The notes beneath the pieces were generated by a model, which worked only from the letters and a program-made list of their open reading frames with translations, was not told where the DNA came from and searched no databases. DNA of 14,450 nt from Gammaproteobacteria bacterium UBA3498 (GTDB taxonomy: Bacteria; Pseudomonadota; Gammaproteobacteria; Pseudomonadales; Pseudohongiellaceae), in NCBI GenBank assembly GCA_002377605.1, contig DFQD01000137.1, positions 2,448 through 16,897 of the forward strand, given 5' to 3'. A program made the position numbers and the translations under genes. Below, in pieces: positions 1 to 7,347 of this stretch (position 1 is the first letter of the stretch; every line of letters begins with the position of its first letter).

Positions 1-134
1 GTATCGAATAAATAGACAGAACAGACTTGGGTATTTAGTGATTCTCGCACGCGACGCACGATAATATTCAATGCAGATTGTAAATTTTTAGCTGCATTGA
101 CACTCTGAACGATACCTCGCAATTGGTCGAGCAT
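1..134 (-). CDS. ptsP: PTS-Ntr enzyme I (PtsP), N-terminal fragment cut by the window edge
   Basis: Only the first 44 codons are visible; the gene runs off the left edge. The protein begins MLDQLRGIVQSVN and ends in the window with TQVCSVYLFD. This matches the start of the PtsP GAF domain (E. coli PtsP begins MLTRLREIVEKV and has TEVCSVYLAD at the equivalent place). In the family the GAF domain precedes a PEP-utilising enzyme I that passes phosphate from PEP to NPr and then EIIA-Ntr, a cytoplasmic relay that senses nitrogen status. The ATG is at 132-134, and a GGAGTAAGGAAGAG purine run sits just upstream as ribosome-binding site. It follows rppH on the same strand after a gap of about 126 bp, the usual gammaproteobacterial arrangement. 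The identification rests on the N-terminus and gene order; the catalytic part is outside the window. Confidence 0.88.
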   Translation of the reverse strand, partial: MLDQLRGIVQSVNAAKNLQSALNIIVRRVRESLNTQVCSVYLFD

Positions 135-260
135 ATCTCTTCCTTACTCCATCGAAGCAATTATTCTGGCCGTATTTTGAGACTTCTCTCTTGGTTGAGA
201 GAATAAACATTTCCAGCAAAGCTCAAACGGTGGGGTTTTTGTAAAGCGCACAGAACTTTA

Positions 261-749
261 CTATTGTTGCTTTATGTAATTATTGAGCGGGGCTTCTAAT
301 TCAGTAAGCGCTCTACGATATACGTCTCTCTTAAACTCAATTACTTGTGCAACAGGATACCAATAATTGACCCAACGCCAATCGTCGAACTCAGGTATAC
401 AGGCCTTGTTTAATTTAACCTGGCTATCATCACTTTCTAAACCGAGTAAAAACCACTTTTGTTTTTGCCCAATGCAAAGTGGATCACTATGATAACGAAT
501 ATAGTTTTCAGGCAGACGATAATGCAACCAGTCTGTAGTTTGATGAAGAATCCTAACATCCTTTTCATCTAGACCAACCTCCTCATCCAACTCACGATAA
601 AGAGCTTGTTCCAGAGATTCGCTTTCTTTAATTCCGCCCTGAGGAAACTGCCAACCTGCTTGCCGGATTCGCTTAGCCCACAGCAATTCACCGAGCCGAT
701 TACAAATTACAATTCCCACATTTGGGCGATAGCCCTCTGAATCAATCAT
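261..749 (-). CDS. rppH: RNA pyrophosphohydrolase RppH (Nudix)
   Basis: A 162-residue Nudix hydrolase that removes pyrophosphate from the 5' end of triphosphorylated mRNA and so opens the transcript to RNase E decay. Seen directly: the family start MIDSEGYRPNVGIVI and a complete Nudix box GX5EX7REX2EEXGL at about residues 38-60 (G38, E44, R52-E53, E56-E57, G59), whose glutamates bind the catalytic metals. The WQFPQGG segment just before it is also typical. The start was set at the ATG at 749 because RppH proteins begin there. In-frame ATG (755) and TTG (758) codons lie just upstream, and no clear Shine-Dalgarno sequence decides between them. Length is slightly below the E. coli protein (176 residues). 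ptsP follows on the same strand. Confidence 0.95.
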   Translation of the reverse strand: MIDSEGYRPNVGIVICNRLGELLWAKRIRQAGWQFPQGGIKESESLEQALYRELDEEVGLDEKDVRILHQTTDWLHYRLPENYIRYHSDPLCIGQKQKWFLLGLESDDSQVKLNKACIPEFDDWRWVNYWYPVAQVIEFKRDVYRRALTELEAPLNNYIKQQ

Positions 750-932
750 ACCCATCAATCATTGGACAAATATATGAAGCTATTGTTTCACAGAATTTCC
801 AGGCGGATCAACGGCGAAAGCTAATAATAATTTCTCTTTTTAAAGGTTTATCAATAAGTTAGCTGGTTAATTCCGCTGATATTAATGGCAATTCACACCA
901 TAAATTAACGAGAGATAGAACTGGTGCCACGC

Positions 933-938
933 TATAAT
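933..938 (+). promoter_or_regulatory. Probable -10 box for the HAD/imelysin unit
   Basis: A perfect TATAAT hexamer 21 bp before the chosen ATG at 960. No good -35 element is seen at 16-18 bp; TTAACG at 905-910 is too far away. If used, transcription would start near 945 and leave a leader of only about 15 nt, with GGAT as the only Shine-Dalgarno-like element. The rest of the 750-959 gap, which separates divergent genes, shows no other feature I can support. Confidence 0.4.
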
Positions 939-959
939 CGTTAGTTTTTGGATCTCGAC

Positions 960-1628
960 ATGCCTCAGCGCCTTGCCCTTTTTGACTTAGACAACACTCT
1001 GCTTGCTGGAGATAGCGATCATGCTTGGGGAGAATTTCTAATCGCACATCAGCTGGTGGACGGGGATTCACATCGCCAGAAAAACGATGGCTTCTATCAA
1101 GACTACTTGAAGGGTCAGCTGGATATCCACGCTTATGTCTCGTTTACTCTTGCGCCAATTTTTTCTTATTCCTCGAAGCAAAGAATAGCTCTGCACAAAG
1201 AATTTATGGAACATTCTATTCATCCTCTACTATTAGGTAAGGCGTTCGACTTGATTGAGGAACACAGAGCCGCTGACGATTATTGCGTAATTATTACGGC
1301 CACTAATCGTTTCATAACCGAACCTATAGCAAGTTTATTCGCTGTAGACTCATTGCTGGCAACAGATGTTGAAATAGTAAAAGACAGACTGACTGGCAAA
1401 ATTGTTGGCATTCCCTGCTATCAAGAAGGAAAAGTAATGAAACTCCGGAATTGGCTGGAGATAAATGAATCAGAACTTTCGTTGAAAAATAGTATTTGCT
1501 ATACAGACTCTATCAACGATTTACCCTTACTCGAGACAGTTACGACTCCAATCGTCGTAGACCCAGATCAACAACTCGAAAAGATTTCCGTCGAAAAAGG
1601 TTGGCAAAACCTTAGCCTTCGTGGGTAA
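960..1628 (+). CDS. HAD-superfamily subfamily IB phosphatase (SerB-like)
   Basis: A 222-residue cytoplasmic HAD hydrolase. Motif I is LFDLDNTLL (nucleophile D9, D11), motif II is ITATN (about 112-116), the motif III lysine lies in GKVMKL (about 158), and motif IV is YTDSINDLPLLE (about 181-192). The segment TGKIVGIPCYQEGKV is typical of the IB group that contains phosphoserine phosphatase. The substrate cannot be read from the sequence; relatives are variously called phosphoserine or histidinol-phosphate phosphatase on weak grounds. The ATG at 960 was preferred over an in-frame TTG at 948 because the conserved N-terminus starts there. A close homologue sits next to rppH and ptsP in Pseudomonas (from memory), which supports a conserved neighbourhood. 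The next gene starts 32 bp downstream on the same strand, so the two are probably cotranscribed. Confidence 0.85.
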   Translation: MPQRLALFDLDNTLLAGDSDHAWGEFLIAHQLVDGDSHRQKNDGFYQDYLKGQLDIHAYVSFTLAPIFSYSSKQRIALHKEFMEHSIHPLLLGKAFDLIEEHRAADDYCVIITATNRFITEPIASLFAVDSLLATDVEIVKDRLTGKIVGIPCYQEGKVMKLRNWLEINESELSLKNSICYTDSINDLPLLETVTTPIVVDPDQQLEKISVEKGWQNLSLRG

Positions 1629-1660
1629 ATAGCAATAGCCCGAACTTCGGGAACAGCAAG

Positions 1661-2899
1661 ATGCTTAGAATAGCGCTAGTCCTAATGGGGGCATTGCTCG
1701 CTAGTTGTAGCAACGATGAGCGACCCACCACAGAATCCAGCAATAGCGGCGCGGCCGTTGGAGAATCTTCGCTGGCGCTCGGCCCTTCCCTGGACGCCTC
1801 AATCCGAAATATCTTGATTGGATATCTCAATCAAATAGATATCGATTACAACGCTTTGGGTACTGCATTAACCTCTTTTGAACATCAAGTAGCAGAATTC
1901 CTGGAACGTCCGCAAACATCCAGCATGAATTCTATACGCAGTGGCTGGCTTAGTGCTCATTCCAGATACGAACTAACTACCCTGCACCGCTATTTTGCAG
2001 AACAAATTCTTAGCGAAGAAGAAATATTAGCCCTGTATCAATTTCAGTACCAAATGAATCATTGGCCAATTCTTCCTGGATATGTCGACTATGTTGAAGC
2101 ATACAGTGACAGCGGAATCGTCAATGACATTAACGTAAATCTAGATATCCTCACGCTAAGAGAGCAACACGGAGCCTTCGACTTGGCCGAAGTTTCTCTG
2201 GGGTTTCATGTTTTGGAGTTCTTAATCTGGGGAGAAAATCTTAACCAACAGGACGAGCGTCCTCCTTCTGACTATTTTGTTATTACCGAACTCAATGCCT
2301 CAGAAATTGAAGGTGGCTTTGAATTAGATCAACTGAGTAACAATAGAAGAAGGAAAATGCTGCTTCTCAATATAGAAGCTCTGCTCGCTGATTTTAACAG
2401 TAGTCGAGAAATCTGGTCTTTGGGAAGTGAAAATTTCCGCAACGAGTTGAATCTACTGAGTAGCAGTGAAATTATTGTTCTATTATTAGAAGCAATAACC
2501 AACATGCTCACGGAGGAAATGTTAGTTCGCTCACTCTATCCGATGCTTAACGGTGAATATATCGAAAGTATTCAATCTCCTTTCAGCCACTCCACACAGA
2601 ACTCGGTATCAGCCCAATTAAGTAGCATAGAACGTCTGTTAACAGAAACAACTGCGGATGATGGAAGTAGTCTGGGTTCAGTTTTGACTTTTCTCTCCAG
2701 TAGATTTGAAGAATTCTTTTATCAAAACTTCGATGCCAGCAAGGAATGTTTGATATTGTTTTACAGTACTCTGGATGCAACAGAAGAATCGACCATATCT
2801 ACCGACGCTGAGTTTGAGATTGCGGAGTGTATTAATCTATTAACCAATATGATTGATTACTTAGAACAAATTAAGATAACTCTTGCTACTTCGATTTAA
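1661..2899 (+). CDS. Imelysin-like (peptidase M75 family) lipoprotein
   Basis: A 412-residue envelope lipoprotein. A short hydrophobic signal peptide ends in the lipobox LLASC, so the mature protein should begin with lipidated Cys16, followed by a Ser/Thr/Glu-rich linker (about 17-40). The imelysin signature GxHxxE appears as GFHVLE at 181-186, followed by FLIWG. The upstream NHWPILPGYVDY (about 133-144) also fits the family. Imelysin-like proteins are helical periplasmic or outer-membrane proteins tied to iron handling (IrpA, the EfeO M75 domain); proteolysis is doubtful for many of them. Unlike typical imelysin loci, no di-haem oxidoreductase or second imelysin gene is adjacent. The gene follows the HAD phosphatase by 32 bp. 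GGGA (1649-1652) may act as ribosome-binding site, and a small CCCG/CGGG stem overlaps it. Its stop codon overlaps the end of convergent gcvR. Confidence 0.78.
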   Translation: MLRIALVLMGALLASCSNDERPTTESSNSGAAVGESSLALGPSLDASIRNILIGYLNQIDIDYNALGTALTSFEHQVAEFLERPQTSSMNSIRSGWLSAHSRYELTTLHRYFAEQILSEEEILALYQFQYQMNHWPILPGYVDYVEAYSDSGIVNDINVNLDILTLREQHGAFDLAEVSLGFHVLEFLIWGENLNQQDERPPSDYFVITELNASEIEGGFELDQLSNNRRRKMLLLNIEALLADFNSSREIWSLGSENFRNELNLLSSSEIIVLLLEAITNMLTEEMLVRSLYPMLNGEYIESIQSPFSHSTQNSVSAQLSSIERLLTETTADDGSSLGSVLTFLSSRFEEFFYQNFDASKECLILFYSTLDATEESTISTDAEFEIAECINLLTNMIDYLEQIKITLATSI

Positions 2900-3408
2900 T
2901 TTAAGTGAACCTCTACGATTAAATCATCAGCCAGTCGTTCAATTTCTCGTTGCAATAATTCTAACTCTAAACCAACTGGCACCTTTAAGTTTGCTTTAGC
3001 CTTAAACAATATGTCACTGGACATAGGAGCTGAAATGCACTCGGTAGAAAGCTGTTCTACGTTAACAGATAGACTGGCCAAGGCGTGCGAGAATTCGCGG
3101 ATTATGCCCGGACGATCATTACCAATTAGATTTAGCTCAACCGTTTGCGGAGATTCAATTTCGACATCACTATTAGCTCGTTCAATCACCAAAGTTAACT
3201 GATCAGAAATCCCATCCAAAGCTGATATCAGCTGATCGGCCTCACTGTCATTCACGCTTACTCTCAGAATGCCAGCAAATTTTCCAGCTAACTGTGACAT
3301 GCTGCTTTCTAACCAGTTACCAGAGTTATCTGCAATTACTTCTGCCAGCGATTCAACCAAACCGGGCTTGTCTTCTCCAATTGCAGTGAGCACTAAATAG
3401 GTAGTCAT
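2896..3408 (-). CDS. gcvR: GcvR-type double-ACT regulatory protein
   Basis: A 170-residue protein made of two ACT domains. The first starts TTYLVLTAIGEDKPGLVE (about 2-75) and the second has VELNLIGNDRPGIIREF (about 88-165). Each shows the GxDxPGxx turn typical of amino-acid-binding ACT folds. No helix-turn-helix is visible, as in E. coli GcvR, which binds glycine and represses the glycine cleavage operon by contacting GcvA rather than DNA. No gcv genes lie in the window, so the target is unknown. The ATG at 3408 was chosen; a TTG at 3414 overlapping the polB stop is possible but has no better ribosome site. Only 2 nt separate the polB stop from this ATG, so translation is probably coupled to polB. 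The last codons overlap the convergent imelysin-like gene by 4 bp. Confidence 0.75.
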   Translation of the reverse strand: MTTYLVLTAIGEDKPGLVESLAEVIADNSGNWLESSMSQLAGKFAGILRVSVNDSEADQLISALDGISDQLTLVIERANSDVEIESPQTVELNLIGNDRPGIIREFSHALASLSVNVEQLSTECISAPMSSDILFKAKANLKVPVGLELELLQREIERLADDLIVEVHLN

Positions 3409-3410
3409 AA

Positions 3411-5795
3411 TCAAAATAATCCAATTTGTTGGTTTAGGATGTCGTTCATCGATGAAGATTTAAAGACTAGTATGGAATCCGCAATAGGTACTAATTGTTT
3501 TTCAATATAAAAATCGTAGTCGATGGGTGCACGTCGATAAAGACGTGGTTCGGGCCCATTACTAGTCATTATGTATTCTATCCAGCCACCAGACTTATAT
3601 AAACTGGACAAATTCATTTCTGTTCTTATCGTTTCTGCTTTGCGGGCCGCTTGAACGTGAGGTGGAACATTTTTCACATATTCATGCAATTTGCGCCTGA
3701 GTCTCCTTCGCAATACAAGCTCTTCTTCAAACTCGCCATCCTGGAGGCGGCAGACTAAATCTTTAATGTATTCTTCAAATGGTTCTTCCAGAAATATTTT
3801 CTTGTACAGTACTTGTTGAAACTCTCTCGCTAAAGGCGACCAGTCGCTTCGCACCGTTTCTAACCCTTTAAAGTGGACTTCATTATTTGCTCCTAGGCCG
3901 GCGTAGCGCTTTTTACTTCCAGTATCTGAACCACGTAAAGTTGGCATAAGAAATTTTCGATAGTGAGTCTCAAACTCCATATCTAAGTAACTGGTGATGC
4001 CGTGTTCGCTCTCTAATTTTTCTTGCCACCAACGATTCAAATCAGCTGCAAGAAAATTTCCAATTTTCGCGACCTCCTGTTCACGCACTTTACCTAGCAA
4101 AACAAAAACAGAGTCAGTGTCCCCATAGATTACCTTATAACCCTGCTTTTCAATGTATGCTTTGCTCTGAATAATGATTTCGTGTCCACGCTTGGTTATT
4201 GAACTCACCAGGCGAGAATCAAAGAAGCGACAACCAGTAGTACCCAACACTCCATAAAACGAATTCATAATGATCTTGATAGCCTGGGATAGAACTGAGT
4301 TTTTTCGGGCCTTGGCCCGATCTCGGGCGGCCCATAAATTTTCAATTAGCTCTGGAAGAATGAATTTATCCCGTGAAAATTTTCCACCATCGAATCCTTC
4401 TATGGGACTTTCTTCTTTTAGACCTTCGATTAAGGCCAAGGGGTCGATATGAAAGCTTCGAATGATGCTAGGATACAGACTCTTGAAATCCAGGACGATA
4501 ACATTGTCATGAATACCAGGTATGGATTGCATGACATAACCTCCGGGACTGATATTTTTGGATGGCAGTTGGCTCCGGGCCGGAGCTACATAGCCTTTGC
4601 GGTGCAACCTAGGTAAATAAAGGAAATCAATTGCCGCCACCGATCCACCGTAACGATCCATTTCCAGTCCGGTTAGCTGGCTCCGTCCGATAGCAAATCC
4701 CAAAAGATTTTCGTGTTCGAAGATGTCCCAGACCAGGCGACAATCTTCAAGATTGTAATTTGCAAGTGCAATCTTGTCTTCATTGAACAACCGAGTTATT
4801 TCTCGACTTCGCTCATCAACGTCGTCGACTAGCTTGCCGCGACTGAGTAATAAGCGGGAGACATATTCAAGAGAAAAATTCTCAAACTGATAGGTTGCAG
4901 AACGCATCAGTTCTATCCCGTCTAATACTACTCGGCCGGGAACAAGCGCATAAAAACGCTGCTCACTGTCCCTTGACTGACGCCAGCTAATTAATTCTCG
5001 ATTCCTCCCCAGCGAAAGTTTTACTTCGGTTTTGTCAGCGAAGTCTTGCAAAGCCCGAAGGTCGAAATTGACGACATTCCAACCCATTAAGACATCGGGA
5101 TCTAATTCTTCTATTTTTTGTATAAAGGTAATGATTAATTGTTTTTCATCTTTAACAAATTCAAGTTCGTACTTGAGCTTACCGTCTGATTCGACATTGC
5201 GGTTTTTACCATCACCAATCATAAGAACGATTGAAGTTTTGTCAGAGTATATGGCGATAGAATAAAGCTGATTGACTCCGTAATCTGTTTCGATGTCAAG
5301 GGAGATAGCATTTAGATCAGGACGATAATCGTCGGGCTTCAGCAGGGCATGATTAAGATTTTTATACCGCCCTCTTTCCTGCACTTCTCCTTGAAAAGTT
5401 ACACCACCGGTAAGAAACCTTTCCATTAAGAATCGATCGGTGGGCTTGATGTCCGCTTCCATTAAGTGAACATCTCGAATTTCAAGCCGATCTCGATTGT
5501 CGAACAGTTTTCTTTGGCTCGAAAAATACAATGCCGATACCGGATCACCGGCGAAATTAGTTAGCTCAGTGACACCAATACGCCAACCTTTTTGTCCGCT
5601 AAGGATCTTTTCGACCGCTTCGATCTGATCGCTGGGGAAAAAACAAACCGCTTCCTGCTGCTTTAAATGCATTCGCAATGGGCCGGTGTCAGATCTAAAC
5701 CAGAATACCAATTCCAAGCCGTCATTGGTTTCAAGCCACTGCCGAGTTAGAAGAAATGCTTTATGAGAATTGGCTTGATCGGAGACTGCAGACAC
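3411..5795 (-). CDS. polB: DNA polymerase II (family B, with 3'-5' exonuclease)
   Basis: A 794-residue family B polymerase, close to the 783 residues of E. coli Pol II. The proofreading exonuclease motifs are intact: Exo I LDIETD (about 166-171), Exo II WNVVNFD (239-245) and Exo III YNLED (347-351). The polymerase motifs are intact too: A DFKSLYPSII (436-445), B KIIMNSFYG (507-515) and C YGDTDSV (557-563). In E. coli the enzyme restarts stalled forks and does translesion synthesis under SOS control. The start is a GTG at 5795; an in-frame TAG lies 18 nt upstream, so nothing much longer is possible. The GGAG at 5798-5801 sits only 2 nt from the GTG, an unusually tight spacing. FLLTRQW near residue 14 corresponds to FILTRHW near residue 6 of the E. 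coli protein. gcvR follows after 2 nt. No convincing LexA box was found upstream. Confidence 0.96.
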   Translation of the reverse strand: MSAVSDQANSHKAFLLTRQWLETNDGLELVFWFRSDTGPLRMHLKQQEAVCFFPSDQIEAVEKILSGQKGWRIGVTELTNFAGDPVSALYFSSQRKLFDNRDRLEIRDVHLMEADIKPTDRFLMERFLTGGVTFQGEVQERGRYKNLNHALLKPDDYRPDLNAISLDIETDYGVNQLYSIAIYSDKTSIVLMIGDGKNRNVESDGKLKYELEFVKDEKQLIITFIQKIEELDPDVLMGWNVVNFDLRALQDFADKTEVKLSLGRNRELISWRQSRDSEQRFYALVPGRVVLDGIELMRSATYQFENFSLEYVSRLLLSRGKLVDDVDERSREITRLFNEDKIALANYNLEDCRLVWDIFEHENLLGFAIGRSQLTGLEMDRYGGSVAAIDFLYLPRLHRKGYVAPARSQLPSKNISPGGYVMQSIPGIHDNVIVLDFKSLYPSIIRSFHIDPLALIEGLKEESPIEGFDGGKFSRDKFILPELIENLWAARDRAKARKNSVLSQAIKIIMNSFYGVLGTTGCRFFDSRLVSSITKRGHEIIIQSKAYIEKQGYKVIYGDTDSVFVLLGKVREQEVAKIGNFLAADLNRWWQEKLESEHGITSYLDMEFETHYRKFLMPTLRGSDTGSKKRYAGLGANNEVHFKGLETVRSDWSPLAREFQQVLYKKIFLEEPFEEYIKDLVCRLQDGEFEEELVLRRRLRRKLHEYVKNVPPHVQAARKAETIRTEMNLSSLYKSGGWIEYIMTSNGPEPRLYRRAPIDYDFYIEKQLVPIADSILVFKSSSMNDILNQQIGLF

Positions 5796-5807
5796 ATCTC
5801 CAGAATA

Positions 5808-5857
5808 CTAGGGGACCATTCTAATTACCATATGCTGGCAAACAGAATAGCCCCTAG
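5808..5857. repeat. Long inverted repeat (hairpin) between the molybdoenzyme gene and polB
   Basis: Arms CTAGGGG (5808-5814) and CCCCTAG (5851-5857) are perfectly complementary. Inside them ATTCT (5818-5822) and AGAAT (5844-5848) add five more pairs across a small internal loop (3 nt against 2 nt), with a 21-nt apical loop. The structure lies in the 76-nt gap between the molybdoenzyme stop and the polB start. It ends a few bases before the polB ribosome-binding purines. No T-run follows it on the minus strand, so it is not a typical intrinsic terminator. An attenuating, RNA-stabilising or processing hairpin in the polB leader is inference. Confidence 0.6.
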
Positions 5858-5871
5858 GAAAACTAATATTT

Positions 5872-7050
5872 TTAGATGGTGACCTGACGGGGGAACTGTC
5901 CAAAGTCTTCCCAAAAACTTACTTTCTCTGGGAGTTCTTCGTTAGTTGGTTGAATATTTCCATTCACGTCAGTAACTCGGGATACGATTGTGTGCTCTCC
6001 AGAACTTGGGTTATCCCAATTGAAACTCCATAGCTTCCATGAGTACTTGGTATTGCGTGGACTGAGTTGTGCTCTCTGCCACGGGCCATCATCAATTTTT
6101 ACTTCAACACTTTCAAGCGGCGTGCCATCGTTAAGAACGAATCCCTGAATCGCATAGTTACCACCGGTTTCTAAAACTCGGACAATGGCAGATTTTAAAT
6201 TCAGAGTGGTTACTGAATTCTCAACCCATCTTTCAACACCACCAACATTGACTCGTTTCAAAGTTACATAATCACGACCCATAAAACGACCCATATAACG
6301 AGTGTTTTGAACATGAATCTGTGTAAGCCACTTCACGTTTGCAACACCATACCAACCAGGAACTAATAGTCGTACTGGTTTGCCATGATAGTGCGGCAAC
6401 GGCTCACCATTCATTTCAAAAGCAAGCATGTTTTCTGGGCGTATTGCGTCTTCTATGGAAAGGCTACGCGCAAATGCTTTGTCAACTTCTCTTCCACGAA
6501 TTTCTTCCTGTCCTACATCGGCGGCAAAGAAAACAACTTCCTTTGCACCATCCTGAACGCCGGCAGCTTCAAGGATGCTTGTAAGCGTTACGCCACGCCA
6601 ATTTGCGTTGCCGATTAATCCATATAAGAGTCGCTGACTGTTGCCACCGCACTCGAATCCAACTTCTTGCTCGATTACATCTCCATTCATTAAATCACTG
6701 AGGGATAAGTCGAGTTCGTTATCCACCATACCAGTGACTCTCAAACGATAGGAATCATTATCAACTTCTGGTTGACCATAGTGCTGAACTAGATAGAAAT
6801 CTTCATTGGAAGTGATAAACGATGTGATCTCTCTCGTATCCTGCCAATGAGTTGTGTTTGGCTCAATTGGTCGCCATTGAAATGCTTCGGAGGCATCATC
6901 GGTAAAGGGGATAAGTGTTTCACCTTGCGCTAAGGCAGGAAACAATAGGTTAGGTGCTGTCACTGCGCCTGCGGCTAGTACACCGGTACCTAAAGCGCCT
7001 TTGAGGACTTCGCGTCGACCTTGATTTTTAGGGCTGTCTTCGTGATTCAT
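5872..7050 (-). CDS. Tat-exported sulfite-oxidase-family molybdoenzyme (SorA/SoxC-like)
   Basis: A 392-residue periplasmic oxidoreductase. The N-terminus carries a Tat signal with RREVLKG (Arg12-Arg13), a hydrophobic stretch (about 18-40) and a likely cleavage after ALA at 39-41. The molybdopterin core follows, with the molybdenum-ligand cysteine in FECGGN (Cys134) and the family segment HGKPVRLLVPGWYGVANVKW (222-241). The C-terminal third (about 280-392) fits the Mo-co dimerisation domain, with SWKLWSFNW and GEHTIVSRVTD. Relatives oxidise sulfite (SorA) or act with SoxD in the Sox system (SoxC). No cytochrome c subunit gene or sox gene is adjacent, so substrate and electron acceptor are unassigned. 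The ATG at 7050 has an AGAGAGAGAAG purine run just upstream. polB follows on the same strand beyond an inverted repeat. Confidence 0.85.
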   Translation of the reverse strand: MNHEDSPKNQGRREVLKGALGTGVLAAGAVTAPNLLFPALAQGETLIPFTDDASEAFQWRPIEPNTTHWQDTREITSFITSNEDFYLVQHYGQPEVDNDSYRLRVTGMVDNELDLSLSDLMNGDVIEQEVGFECGGNSQRLLYGLIGNANWRGVTLTSILEAAGVQDGAKEVVFFAADVGQEEIRGREVDKAFARSLSIEDAIRPENMLAFEMNGEPLPHYHGKPVRLLVPGWYGVANVKWLTQIHVQNTRYMGRFMGRDYVTLKRVNVGGVERWVENSVTTLNLKSAIVRVLETGGNYAIQGFVLNDGTPLESVEVKIDDGPWQRAQLSPRNTKYSWKLWSFNWDNPSSGEHTIVSRVTDVNGNIQPTNEELPEKVSFWEDFGQFPRQVTI

Positions 7051-7079
7051 TGTTCTTCTCTCTCTTTATTAGGGTCGAA

Positions 7080-7109
7080 ATTCTAATTTTTTAGGGTTAA
7101 TTCTGCGAA
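7080..7109 (-). promoter_or_regulatory. Candidate promoter of the molybdoenzyme gene
   Basis: Read on the minus strand: TTCGCA (7109-7104), an 18-bp spacer, then TAGAAT (7085-7080), which is 4/6 and 5/6 of the sigma-70 boxes. Predicted initiation near 7073 gives a leader of about 23 nt. The rest of the 7051-7347 gap has only weak short stems and a 31-codon ORF without a ribosome site (minus strand, 7309-7214), which I do not call a gene. Confidence 0.35.
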
Positions 7110-7347
7110 TAGGAGGAAACCTTATCACAACCAACCAGCATGTTCCCATATAGAGTCTTCAGGTTTACGAATCTATTTCTTCTTTTAGCTGGCACTCTTT
7201 TCTAATAGCAACCTTATCTAAGACCTGGGGCTGTTTTCCGGCGCATTTGCACTTCCCCTAAGAGACTGATTTCCATGGACAAGTATGTTTCCAGAACGTG
7301 CACACCCATGTTAATAAGTAGGGAGAAGTCATAGGGTAAAAACCCAA

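Noticed and set aside
184..203. Hairpin TTCTCTC/GAGAGAA in the rppH-ptsP gap as a terminator
   Set aside because: AT-rich 7-bp stem with no T-run on the minus strand; rppH and ptsP are probably still cotranscribed.
241..261. Inverted repeat GTAAAG/CTTTAC at the end of rppH
   Set aside because: Six AT-rich pairs with a 9-nt loop and no T-run; likely chance.
5796..5871. LexA box upstream of polB
   Set aside because: CTGT occurs, but the second half-site ACAG at 8 bp is missing (ATAT instead), so SOS control is not supported by sequence.
7214..7309. 31-codon ORF on the minus strand between slyD and the molybdoenzyme gene
   Set aside because: No ribosome-binding site, no recognised similarity, and a length expected by chance.
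7051..7347. Riboswitch (molybdenum cofactor type) before the molybdoenzyme gene
   Set aside because: Only weak stems such as GTGC/GCGC and AAACCT/AGGTTT were found, and a nearer promoter would leave them outside the leader; no consensus motif recognised.
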